In this document: positions 46,301 through 54,228 of the stretch, piece after piece
Layout: each line of letters starts with the position of its first letter
How positions within the stretch are numbered: the stretch's first letter is position 1
DNA from: Paenibacillus hunanensis
GTDB lineage: Bacteria; Bacillota; Bacilli; Paenibacillales; Paenibacillaceae
Assembly: GCF_014645615.1 (NCBI RefSeq)
Contig: NZ_BMMB01000003.1
Location: 524,186 to 588,185 of the forward strand
Direction: 5' to 3'
Length of the DNA stretch: 64,000 bases
Program-made: the position numbers and the translations under genes
Notes under the pieces: model-generated
What the model saw: the letters and a program-made list of their open reading frames with translations, nothing else
Database searches by the model: none
What the model was told of the DNA's origin: nothing

Positions 46301-46632
46301 AAAATGACCTCCTACACGACAAATTAAGAATGGGTTTCACTTTTGAAATGGGATGATCAGTCATCGAACAGCGCGTTGCTAACGTTAGTCTGTATAAACG
46401 GCTTGTTGTTTGTCTTTATCTGACTCCCTTTCATTATACGTGATTATACGGATACTGTCGTTATCGTTTCGGATTTGGGTACTGTATCTAGTACACAACG
46501 ACAACGGAATGATTGTTGCTCAATTGTTGGAGTTTGTGGCTGAAACTAGCGCTCTCTGTTAGACAGTTATGCCAGTAAAAGTGCCTATTATAGCCCTTAA
46601 AAATCGATTGCAGATGTACGCCACTACAGACA
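46301..46632. other. Upstream region of the ECF sigma gene
   Basis: Contains an ECF-like promoter candidate on the minus strand: TGAAAC (46334-46339), 15 bases, CGTG (46315-46318). If used, it would start transcription close to the ribosome site of the TTG start, so initiation at a downstream codon would be needed. Confidence 0.35.
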
Positions 46633-46674
46633 GGCAAAAAACATTCCGAAATAGGGTTCGGAATGCTTTTTGCC
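46633..46674. terminator. Strong bidirectional terminator
   Basis: Nearly perfect 18-bp stem beginning GGCAAAAA-A-CATTCCGAA and ending TTCGGAATG-C-TTTTTGCC, loop of six. It lies downstream of the chagasin-like gene on the minus strand. Confidence 0.9.
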
Positions 46675-46733
46675 CGGTATTGGCATCAGCTTAAAGCTAT
46701 AACTTACATCATGCTCGCTTTAGGCCACCGTTT

Positions 46734-47615
46734 TTATTTGACATGTACAGTATACACTACCGTCTTCGCTGGTTTTGCACCCTGTTCCCATGCACGTTCA
46801 TACTTGAATGTCAGTTTGTAGGTGCCCGGCTTGCTCGCCTGGAATGTCCATGTTTTGTTAGTTGGTGCGCCTACGATCGGATCACTGTCTTTGCTTTTGG
46901 AAGCTGTATCCTGTTCAGCTTCTTTCACAAATTTCAGTTGTTCATCGGCTTTATAGCTCCACGCATAGCCGGTCGAGTCGTTTTGCTCCAGCTTAATATT
47001 GAATGTTTGGCCTGCTACTGCCTCGATCTTTTTGTTGATCACATTCGATTGATCTGCTGCTTTTTTGTCGCTCACTTTGATCGTATACACCACAGTTTCG
47101 ACGGGATTGGTATCCTTTTCCCACGGACGTGTATATTGAAATGTTACTTTATACGTACCTGATTCAGTTGCTTTAAATGTCCATATTTTATCATTAGGTA
47201 CACCAACGATGGGCGCATTGCTCTGGTCGACGCTAGCAGGTATTGGGGATACTTCTACTTCTTTTATAAACTTCAACTGTGGATCTGCTTTGTAACTCCA
47301 CGAATAGCCAGTTGATGCATTTTCCTGAAGCTTGATTGTAAATGTGTGACCTGTGATTGCTGCCATTGTTTTGTTCACAACTTTGGATTCATTCACTGCC
47401 GAATCTCCTTCACTACTAGCATCAATTGCTTGAATAGTAATCGGTTGTTGTGGGGTATACGTATTCAGCTGAGGAGCTGCGTAGATCATTCCGCTACCTA
47501 CTCCCAGTAATGAAAGACAGCCTATTGTTAATGCAATCACTTTTAATCCAGAACGACGCGATTTCGTTTTTGTATTTGTTTTTGTCTGGTGGTGTTCACT
47601 CATATGGTTGGTCAT
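46734..47615 (-). CDS. Secreted double-domain chagasin-like (I42) protease inhibitor
   Basis: 293 residues. Signal peptide or anchor about 24-47 (VIALTIGCLSLLGVGSGMIYAA). Two tandem beta-sandwich domains (about 75-180 and 185-293) each carry the three inhibitory loops of the chagasin/ICP family: NASTGYSW and NDSTGYAW (loop with T-G-Y), GVPNDKIWTF and GAPTNKTWTF, and RPWE and RAWE. Chagasins block papain-type cysteine proteases. Two repeats in one chain could bind two enzymes. It is flanked by terminators, so monocistronic. The natural target, self or host, is unknown. Confidence 0.88.
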   Translation of the reverse strand: MTNHMSEHHQTKTNTKTKSRRSGLKVIALTIGCLSLLGVGSGMIYAAPQLNTYTPQQPITIQAIDASSEGDSAVNESKVVNKTMAAITGHTFTIKLQENASTGYSWSYKADPQLKFIKEVEVSPIPASVDQSNAPIVGVPNDKIWTFKATESGTYKVTFQYTRPWEKDTNPVETVVYTIKVSDKKAADQSNVINKKIEAVAGQTFNIKLEQNDSTGYAWSYKADEQLKFVKEAEQDTASKSKDSDPIVGAPTNKTWTFQASKPGTYKLTFKYERAWEQGAKPAKTVVYTVHVK

Positions 47616-47769
47616 TTTGGCTCTCTCCTCTTAGCACGTTGTTATTCGTACTTATAAATCATTATATTGCTGCGTTGACACTGCTGTTGCTTACTGTCTA
47701 TCCAATACACACTACACCACCTGTTATTGTTGCAACGGGTATATATTATATTCAAAAATAGATATAAAA

Positions 47770-47804
47770 AACCCTCCCGATGCACCAATAGCACCGAGAG
47801 GGTT
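47770..47804 (-). terminator. Terminator of the carboxynorspermidine operon
   Basis: Arms AACCCTCCCGATGC and GCACCGAGAGGGTT pair at 12 of 14 positions; on the minus strand TTTTTTAT follows. Confidence 0.85.
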
Positions 47805-47844
47805 GAAAATCACATTTTTATTTATTCTTCCTTTAAAGCACAGC

Positions 47845-48996
47845 TTACGACAGGCGTCCGCTGAAATCTTCAAATTCGAATTTACGGATAACACGAGCGC
47901 CTTCTTCGTCATTGTAGCTGACGATGGAAGGCAGGTTCACACCGTTGAACATATGGTTTTTCACCATGCTGTAGATCGCCATATCGGTAAATACGAGACG
48001 ATCGCCAGGTTGCAGCGGCTCAGGGAACGAGTAATCACCAATCACATCGCCAGCCAGACAGGTCAGTCCACCCAGACGATAGGTGTGTGGATGCTCGCCC
48101 GACTTGCCGGAACCGATAATATGCGGACGATATGGCATCGCCAGTACATCCGGCATATGGCACTCTGCCGACGTATCCAGAATCGCAATGTCCATTCCAT
48201 TTTTCATTGTATCCAGAACGGTAGCGACGAGGTAACCCGCATTCAGCGCAATCGCTTCGCCAGGCTCCAGGTACACTTCAACATTGTACGTTTCTTTGAT
48301 ATGCGTAATGCAGCGGCACAGTGTATCCAGATCATAATCTGCACGGGTAATATGGTGTCCTCCACCAAAGTTTACCCATTTCATTCCGTGCATGTACTTG
48401 CCGAACTTCTCTTCCACGACCTTTAGTGTGCGCTCCAGTGTATCGGAGTTCTGCTCACACATCGTATGGAAATGCAGACCATCGATGCCTTCCAGATCGC
48501 TTTCGTCGAAGTTGTCCAGCGTTGTTCCCATGCGGGAATAGTTGTAGCAAGGATCATACAGTGGCACTTCAATCTCAGAATATTCTGGATTGATGCGGAT
48601 ACCACAGCTGATCTTTTTGTCCGCGCTTTGTACGCGGTCTTTGAAACGGTGCCACTGGGAGAACGAGTTGAAAACGATGTGGTCGCTATACTTCATCATC
48701 TCATCGAATTCTGCATCGACATAAGCCGGTGCATACACATGCGTTTCCTTACCCATTTTCTCATAGCCGAGGCGTGCCTCGAACAGAGAGCTGGACGTTA
48801 CACCTTTTAAATATTGCCCGATCAACGGGTACAGTGCATGCATCGAGAAGCCCTTTTGAGCCAGCAGGATGTGCGCGCCTGTACGCTGTTGTACGGAATC
48901 TAAAATCTCCAGATTTTTCACGAGCAGACGCTCGTCAACAACATAACTTGGAGAGGGAACAGTGCTGTAATCAATCGGTTTCAGGTTATCGGTCAT
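47845..48996 (-). CDS. nspC: Carboxynorspermidine/carboxyspermidine decarboxylase
   Basis: 383 residues. PLP-dependent alanine-racemase-fold decarboxylase: the Schiff-base Lys in ILLAQKGFS (about residue 48), HFHTMCEQNSDTLERT, the phosphate-binding VNFGGGHHITRADYD, and the dimer active-site Cys in DTSAECHMPDVL. These features separate NspC from lysine and ornithine decarboxylases. It removes CO2 from carboxynorspermidine or carboxyspermidine as the last step of the aspartate-semialdehyde-dependent polyamine route. It starts 17 bases after the synthase gene; same operon. Confidence 0.95.
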   Translation of the reverse strand: MTDNLKPIDYSTVPSPSYVVDERLLVKNLEILDSVQQRTGAHILLAQKGFSMHALYPLIGQYLKGVTSSSLFEARLGYEKMGKETHVYAPAYVDAEFDEMMKYSDHIVFNSFSQWHRFKDRVQSADKKISCGIRINPEYSEIEVPLYDPCYNYSRMGTTLDNFDESDLEGIDGLHFHTMCEQNSDTLERTLKVVEEKFGKYMHGMKWVNFGGGHHITRADYDLDTLCRCITHIKETYNVEVYLEPGEAIALNAGYLVATVLDTMKNGMDIAILDTSAECHMPDVLAMPYRPHIIGSGKSGEHPHTYRLGGLTCLAGDVIGDYSFPEPLQPGDRLVFTDMAIYSMVKNHMFNGVNLPSIVSYNDEEGARVIRKFEFEDFSGRLS

Positions 48997-49013
48997 TTCC
49001 TTCTCCCTTACCC

Positions 49014-50213
49014 TTAGTCAAGCAGCGTTGGCGAGAAATCTTCTTGCCAAGGCAGACCTTGTTTGTTCAGTTGCTCCATGAATGGATCCGGGTTCATTTC
49101 CTCTACATTGTAAACGCCGGCTTTCATCCACTCGCCTTTGATCATCAGCATTGCGCCGATCATCGCAGGTACGCCTGTAGTGTAAGAGATCGCCTGGGAA
49201 CCAACCTCACGGTAGCACTCCTGGTGGTCACATACGTTATATACATAGTATGTTTTCTCTTCGCCATCTTTTGTACCTTGAGCGATAATACCGATGTTTG
49301 TTTTACCCTTCGTTCTTGGACCGAGGGAAGCTGGATCAGGCAGGATCGCTTTCAGGAATTGCAGTGGAATAATTTGTTGGCCTTCAAATTCGATTGGCTC
49401 GATCGAAGTCATGCCTACATTTTCCAATACTTTCAGGTGAGTCAGGTAGTTTTGCGAGAATGTCATCCAGAAACGGATTTTTTTGATACCCGGGATGTTT
49501 TTCGCCAGGGACTCCAGCTCTTCATGGTACAGCAGGTAGATATCTTTTGGTCCGATTTCTGGCAGATCGTATACTTTTTTCTCGGACAATGGAGCAGTTT
49601 CGATCCATTCGCCGTTTTCGTAGTAACGACCGTTCGCTGTGATCTCACGAATGTTGATCTCCGGGTTAAAGTTCGTTGCAAACGGATACCCGTGGTCACC
49701 CGCATTCGCATCCACGATATCGATCGTGTGGATTTCGTCAAAATAGTGCTTTACAGCATAAGCGGAGAATACACCGGTTACGCCTGGGTCAAAGCCGCAT
49801 CCAAGCAGAGCCATAATGCCAGCTTCTTCAAATTTCTGTTTATAAGCCCACTGCCAGCTGTACTCGAATTTTGCCGTTTCAGGCGGTTCGTAGTTTGCTG
49901 TATCCAGGTAGTGAGTCTTGGTCGCAAGACATGCGTCCATAATGGTCAGATCCTGGTACGGAAGCGCAACGTTGATTACAACGTCAGGACGGAAGCTCTC
50001 GATCAGAGCGATGATCTCGTCCGTATTGTCGGCATCGAGCTGCGCGGTACTAATCTTGGTCTTCCCTCCGTCCAATTTATTTTTCAAAGCTTCACATTTT
50101 TCAACTGTACGGCTTGCGATGCAGATTTCCTCGAATACATCAGGGTTCTGAACGCATTTGTGTACAACCACACTAGCCACGCCGCCGGCGCCGATAATTA
50201 ACGCTTTTCCCAA
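49014..50213 (-). CDS. Carboxynorspermidine/carboxyspermidine synthase (saccharopine dehydrogenase family)
   Basis: 399 residues, TTG start with AAGGAGGT eight bases upstream. The N-terminal Rossmann motif ALIIGAGGVASVVVHKC binds NADPH; CGFDPGVTGVFSAYAVKHYFD and NAGDHGYPFATNFNPEINIREI are typical of the LYS9-type carboxynorspermidine synthases. It joins aspartate semialdehyde to putrescine or diaminopropane reductively. With the downstream decarboxylase it gives spermidine or norspermidine without S-adenosylmethionine. Which diamine is used cannot be told from sequence. Confidence 0.93.
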   Translation of the reverse strand: MGKALIIGAGGVASVVVHKCVQNPDVFEEICIASRTVEKCEALKNKLDGGKTKISTAQLDADNTDEIIALIESFRPDVVINVALPYQDLTIMDACLATKTHYLDTANYEPPETAKFEYSWQWAYKQKFEEAGIMALLGCGFDPGVTGVFSAYAVKHYFDEIHTIDIVDANAGDHGYPFATNFNPEINIREITANGRYYENGEWIETAPLSEKKVYDLPEIGPKDIYLLYHEELESLAKNIPGIKKIRFWMTFSQNYLTHLKVLENVGMTSIEPIEFEGQQIIPLQFLKAILPDPASLGPRTKGKTNIGIIAQGTKDGEEKTYYVYNVCDHQECYREVGSQAISYTTGVPAMIGAMLMIKGEWMKAGVYNVEEMNPDPFMEQLNKQGLPWQEDFSPTLLD

Positions 50214-50326
50214 AATATTGACCTCCTTAAAGTCCGTTTCGTTTTGCTCTAATCTGTCAGGTTATGCCTGAACATGCTAATGGACAGGTCTTGGTGCTCA
50301 CCTGCCAATCAAAAACGCCAACGTTG

Positions 50327-50355
50327 ATTATACATAACTATCCGCAGTTAATCAA
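50327..50355 (-). promoter_or_regulatory. Promoter of the polyamine operon
   Basis: TTGATT (50350-50355), 17 bases, TATAAT (50327-50332) on the minus strand; leader of about 105 bases before the TTG start. Confidence 0.7.
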
Positions 50356-51000
50356 TAAAAATCGACAAATTCCGTTATGGCACATGTTTAGTCACAGTTT
50401 TTCTTTGAAATGCTCTGAAATGCACGTTAATACTTTATTTTTCAAGCTTTAGCGCAGTAAATGATGTGGGTATTTTCGATAGGATAAGATTCAATTTTTT
50501 AAAATGGATATTTATACGTTTTATATGGATGAAAGAGATTTGCTTTCAAGGAATCGAACTCATGTCATCACCTGAATGATCTGGATTGGAGAATTGCACT
50601 AGATTGAGCTTGTATGATTCCGTCTTCCAGCGAATGGATATTGTAGCTGAGTATAGAGTAGCTATCATTTATTAGGGCGCTATTTAATTACAATGAAATG
50701 AGTGTAAAACGATTCCTTGCTCTGCACCAGCTTATATTCAGGGTTATGTACAGTGAATATTACATCTGTCACCTTCAAAATCACTGCTTATTATGAAGGA
50801 AGATTTATTTTCCGAATGTATATTTATACTTATTACATTATAAATAGTCATGTTATTGATTGCTCTTAACATAAACTCTTCTTTTAGTTCATTATAATCT
50901 CGTCTATTTATCTGTTACACGATTATTGATCATTGCTATAGAAAGAAGCGATAAAATAACACTGCCTTTACAATCATAGCTGACAGTATTTGATAATTGA
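50356..51000. other. Long AT-rich divergent intergenic region
   Basis: No gene or RNA structure recognised in about 650 bases between the divergent polyamine and phosphoesterase operons. Confidence 0.4.
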
Positions 51001-51029
51001 TTGAAATTGCCTGATGTTAAGCTTATCAT
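51001..51029 (+). promoter_or_regulatory. Promoter of the secreted phosphoesterase gene
   Basis: TTGAAA (51001-51006), 17 bases, TATCAT (51024-51029). Four NNTACA/NTTACA hexamers spaced 8-9 bases (51067, 51075, 51084, 51092) lie in the leader. Confidence 0.6.
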
Positions 51030-51166
51030 GCTGGGTTCCAACTGCAAGTAAGCAGATTAGCTCCATCTTACAGTTTTACATGATGTACATAGTTACATTC
51101 ATTAGATTTAATAAAATAAATCCATACTATATATGCAATTACTTAAATATGTATGGAGGCTTTATC

Positions 51167-52798
51167 ATGACCAAGAAATTGATGTCCACTCCGATTAAGT
51201 TGTTTATGGCTACAACGCTAAGCTCACTCCTCGCGTTTACCGCAGCATCTGTCCATCTCCTTCCTCTAACAGCTGAGGCCCAAGCAGCGACTGCCCATTC
51301 ATCCTCCAAAGCAAACAACACTGGCGCCAATGCTTCGATGACAACGACTCCTATTAAGCATGTGGTTGTGTTATTCCAGGAGAATGTCGCATTTGATCAT
51401 TATTTTGGCACCTATCCGTATGCGCTAAATCCTAAAGGGGAGCCTGCATTCAAGGCCGCTTCTAATACACCAACGGTGAATGGATTGAGTAGCGTTTTAT
51501 TGACTAAAAATCCAAATGGTGCGAATCCACAGCGACTTGATCGGTCACAGGCATTGACTGCGGACATGGATCATAATTATTCCGCTGAGCAAAGTGCATT
51601 TAACGGTGGCAAAATGGATCAATTCGTAAAATACGGTGGTAAAGGCTCTAGCGTCGTTATGGATTATTTTGACGGGAATACGGTAACGGCGATGTGGAAC
51701 TATGCACAGCATTACACATTAAACGATAATTCATTTGGCACAGGCTATGGCCCATCCACACCGGGTGCGCTGAATCTAATCTCTGGTCAGACACATGGAG
51801 TAAGCCTGTATACTGCGAATAGCACGCAGCATGGACAGCTTGCGGATTCCCAGCTTGATACACGTACCATTACCGAGGACAATGATCCATTTTATGATAA
51901 AGCATCCAAAGGAACGACTGCCGCGATGGATGATACGAATAAAAACGTCGGCAATTTACTTAATGATAAAGGCATTACATGGGGCTGGTTCCAGGGTGGC
52001 TTCCGCAATATTAATGAACAGCACCAAAACATCGGTGGTCATTCCGTGACAGACTACAGCGAGCATCATGAACCATTCCAATATTATAAATCAACCTCGA
52101 ATCCGAACCATCTTCCACCATCCGCGGCTAGTATGATTGGCAAAACAGATCAGGCTAACCATCAATATGATATGGCGGATTTCTGGACGGCTGCTGATGC
52201 AGGGCATCTGCCAGCAGTAAGCTTTCTCAAAGCACCGATGTATGAGGACGGTCATGCTGGCTATTCCGACCCAATCGATGAACAGGTATTTTTGACGAAC
52301 ACGATTAACAAGCTACAACAGCTACCGGAGTGGAAAAGCACAGCAGTCATCATCGCCTACGACGATTCGGATGGCTGGTATGATCATGTGATGGCACCGC
52401 TCGTCAATGGCTCCAATGATCCAAAGCTGGATACACTGAATGGACAGGGTGATGCAGGCACACCTAAGCTTGGCGATTATAAGGATCGTGCAGGCTATGG
52501 TCCGCGTCTACCATTGCTGATCATTTCGCCATATGCGAAGCAGAACTTTGTCGATAATACGATGACAGATCAGACAAGTATTTTGAAATTTATCGAAGAC
52601 AACTGGAAGCTTGGACGTATCGGCGATCATTCGATGGACGAGGTGGCAGGTACATTACTGCATATGTTCGACTTCAATAGCAAGGTTAGCAATACCCCAC
52701 TCTTCCTTAATCCTCACACCGGTGAGGTCGAGAGTAAACAGGATGCTGCCGCTCAAGCCAAGCAGTATATCGCACAGATCAGTAAAGATATGAAGTAA
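51167..52798 (+). CDS. Secreted phosphoesterase (phospholipase C / acid phosphatase family)
   Basis: 543 residues from ATG 51167, GGAGG eight bases upstream. A signal peptide covers residues 1-44 with cleavage near AEAQA-A. The mature protein is of the PF04185 family: the N-terminal metal motif VVLFQENVAFDHYFGTYP, a central STPGALNLISGQTHG, and the C-terminal YDDSDGWYDHV plus GPRLPLLIISPYAK. Family members hydrolyse phosphatidylcholine or phosphomonoesters outside the cell. Its Asn/Asp-rich sequence and lack of a C-terminal C2-like extension argue for the shorter phosphatase/PLC branch. It is a single-gene unit with a strong terminator. Confidence 0.9.
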   Translation: MTKKLMSTPIKLFMATTLSSLLAFTAASVHLLPLTAEAQAATAHSSSKANNTGANASMTTTPIKHVVVLFQENVAFDHYFGTYPYALNPKGEPAFKAASNTPTVNGLSSVLLTKNPNGANPQRLDRSQALTADMDHNYSAEQSAFNGGKMDQFVKYGGKGSSVVMDYFDGNTVTAMWNYAQHYTLNDNSFGTGYGPSTPGALNLISGQTHGVSLYTANSTQHGQLADSQLDTRTITEDNDPFYDKASKGTTAAMDDTNKNVGNLLNDKGITWGWFQGGFRNINEQHQNIGGHSVTDYSEHHEPFQYYKSTSNPNHLPPSAASMIGKTDQANHQYDMADFWTAADAGHLPAVSFLKAPMYEDGHAGYSDPIDEQVFLTNTINKLQQLPEWKSTAVIIAYDDSDGWYDHVMAPLVNGSNDPKLDTLNGQGDAGTPKLGDYKDRAGYGPRLPLLIISPYAKQNFVDNTMTDQTSILKFIEDNWKLGRIGDHSMDEVAGTLLHMFDFNSKVSNTPLFLNPHTGEVESKQDAAAQAKQYIAQISKDMK

Positions 52799-52853
52799 CA
52801 TGTATTCTTTATACCAACGCTAGCAAGCAAGACTGAATGGCGCGATGAACATA

Positions 52854-52903
52854 AACAAGGCTGGATACCGACTACTTTAGTCGATGCGGTATCCAGCTTT
52901 GTT
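52854..52903 (+). terminator. Terminator of the phosphoesterase gene
   Basis: Stem AACAAGGCTGGATACC (52854-52869) with GGTATCCAGC-T-TTGTT (52888-52903), one mismatch, followed by TTTT. Confidence 0.85.
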
Positions 52904-52972
52904 TTCATCATCTGAGCATCAATAAGGTATCGTCACAGCGCTGTATATTTTCAATAACGAAGGATGAGATGA

Positions 52973-54214
52973 ATGATGGAACAACTACTGATTGCCTGTA
53001 TGCTGCTATTGTTTACATGGATGATCATTAAGACGATCAAGCAAATTAGCTCGCTTCATATCTATGAACCCCATGCCTGGAAGCAAAAGATCGATCGTGT
53101 CGTGATCGGCTGTTTGTTGATGACTGTGCTGGCATCCTGGCTTATCACTACCAGCTCCATGCCCACTGCCAGCGCGGATCGCATGCCCGATATGCCTGAC
53201 ATGGACGCTTCGACTACAGGTACAACGACCTCCATGTCTACTGCATCATCAACCGACAGTTCTTCTACAGCATCGACTGGAGCGGATTTCAACTTAACGG
53301 ATACCGCAATGAAGCAGCAAAATCAGAGCGCTGTTCGTCTCATGAATGAGCAAGCACTCAGCCCTACTATTTTGCCGGACGGAACGAAGCAGTTCGTATT
53401 GAATGCTTCTACCTTTACATGGAGCTTATATCCGGGCAAGGTAATGGAAGGCTGGGGCTTTAATGGTGGTATTCCGGGTTCCTTGATTCGGGTGACTGTT
53501 GGTGATCAGGTAGACATTGTTGTAAATAATCACTTGGATGAGCCGATGACGGTACACTGGCATGGCTTACAGGTGCCCAATGCGATGGATGGCGTACCCG
53601 GTATGCCCAATCCAGCGATCCAGCCTAATGGTAGCTTTGACTACAAATTCACGGTCACTAAGCAAATGGTCGGCACTCACTGGTATCACAGTCATTATGA
53701 TGATGATTTTCAAGTCGATGCGGGAATGTATGGCGCCATTATTGTGGATGATCAGCCAGCTACACAAGCAAATCAATCTACAACGGCTACTCCAGCCTCG
53801 CCTTCCTATGATGTGGATAAGCTATTCATGCTCGGGGCGACCAAGGTCGATGGAGCTGATCCTGAAAATGTATTTACGATCAACGGCAAAGCCTATCCAT
53901 ATACCCCACAAATGGATATACAAAAAGGACAACGTGTACTGCTCCGCCTCGTTAATGCCAGCGCTGAGGATTATCATGCGATCACACTGGATGGCTATAC
54001 GCTAACGATTGTTGCTGAGGATGGTCAGCCTTTACCTGATCCACAGCAGGTTAGTGTCGTGTCCATCGCACCGAGTGAAACACTGGATGTTGCCTTTACC
54101 GCTACTCGTGCAGGCGATTGGTGGTTCCATAGCACGATTGCGAGCGAGCTATCCAATCCTGACGATACAGCGGACAATATGGGCGGTATGATGACGCTTG
54201 TTCATGTGAAGTAA
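52973..54214 (+). CDS. Multicopper oxidase half A: N-terminal copper ligands only
   Basis: 413 residues. Two N-terminal membrane helices (about 4-20 and 44-62) put the rest outside the cell. A Met/Ser/Thr-rich linker (MPDMPDMD...) precedes two cupredoxin domains. Domain 1 has both histidine pairs of the trinuclear site: HWHG (H195, H197) and WYHSH (H239, H241). In domain 2 the matching motifs are damaged: HAITLDG (H335 kept; T338 and D340 replace two ligands) and FHSTIASE (H386 kept; S387, T388 and E392 replace Cys, His and His). With no type-1 Cys it cannot act alone as an oxidase. The next gene, 14 bases on, has the reverse pattern. Confidence 0.9.
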   Translation: MMEQLLIACMLLLFTWMIIKTIKQISSLHIYEPHAWKQKIDRVVIGCLLMTVLASWLITTSSMPTASADRMPDMPDMDASTTGTTTSMSTASSTDSSSTASTGADFNLTDTAMKQQNQSAVRLMNEQALSPTILPDGTKQFVLNASTFTWSLYPGKVMEGWGFNGGIPGSLIRVTVGDQVDIVVNNHLDEPMTVHWHGLQVPNAMDGVPGMPNPAIQPNGSFDYKFTVTKQMVGTHWYHSHYDDDFQVDAGMYGAIIVDDQPATQANQSTTATPASPSYDVDKLFMLGATKVDGADPENVFTINGKAYPYTPQMDIQKGQRVLLRLVNASAEDYHAITLDGYTLTIVAEDGQPLPDPQQVSVVSIAPSETLDVAFTATRAGDWWFHSTIASELSNPDDTADNMGGMMTLVHVK

Positions 54215-54228
54215 GGAGGCTTGACTAT

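Noticed and set aside
48729..50201. 490-codon open frame on the plus strand
   Set aside because: It lies antisense to the two polyamine genes, has no ribosome site, and its predicted protein is an unbalanced Phe/Arg/His-rich sequence with no domain. It is a shadow of biased codon use.
51067..51097. PhoP-box-like direct repeats before the phosphoesterase gene
   Set aside because: Hexamers recur every 8-9 bases, not the 10-12 expected for PhoP boxes, and lie downstream of the best promoter. Phosphate control remains possible but is not shown.
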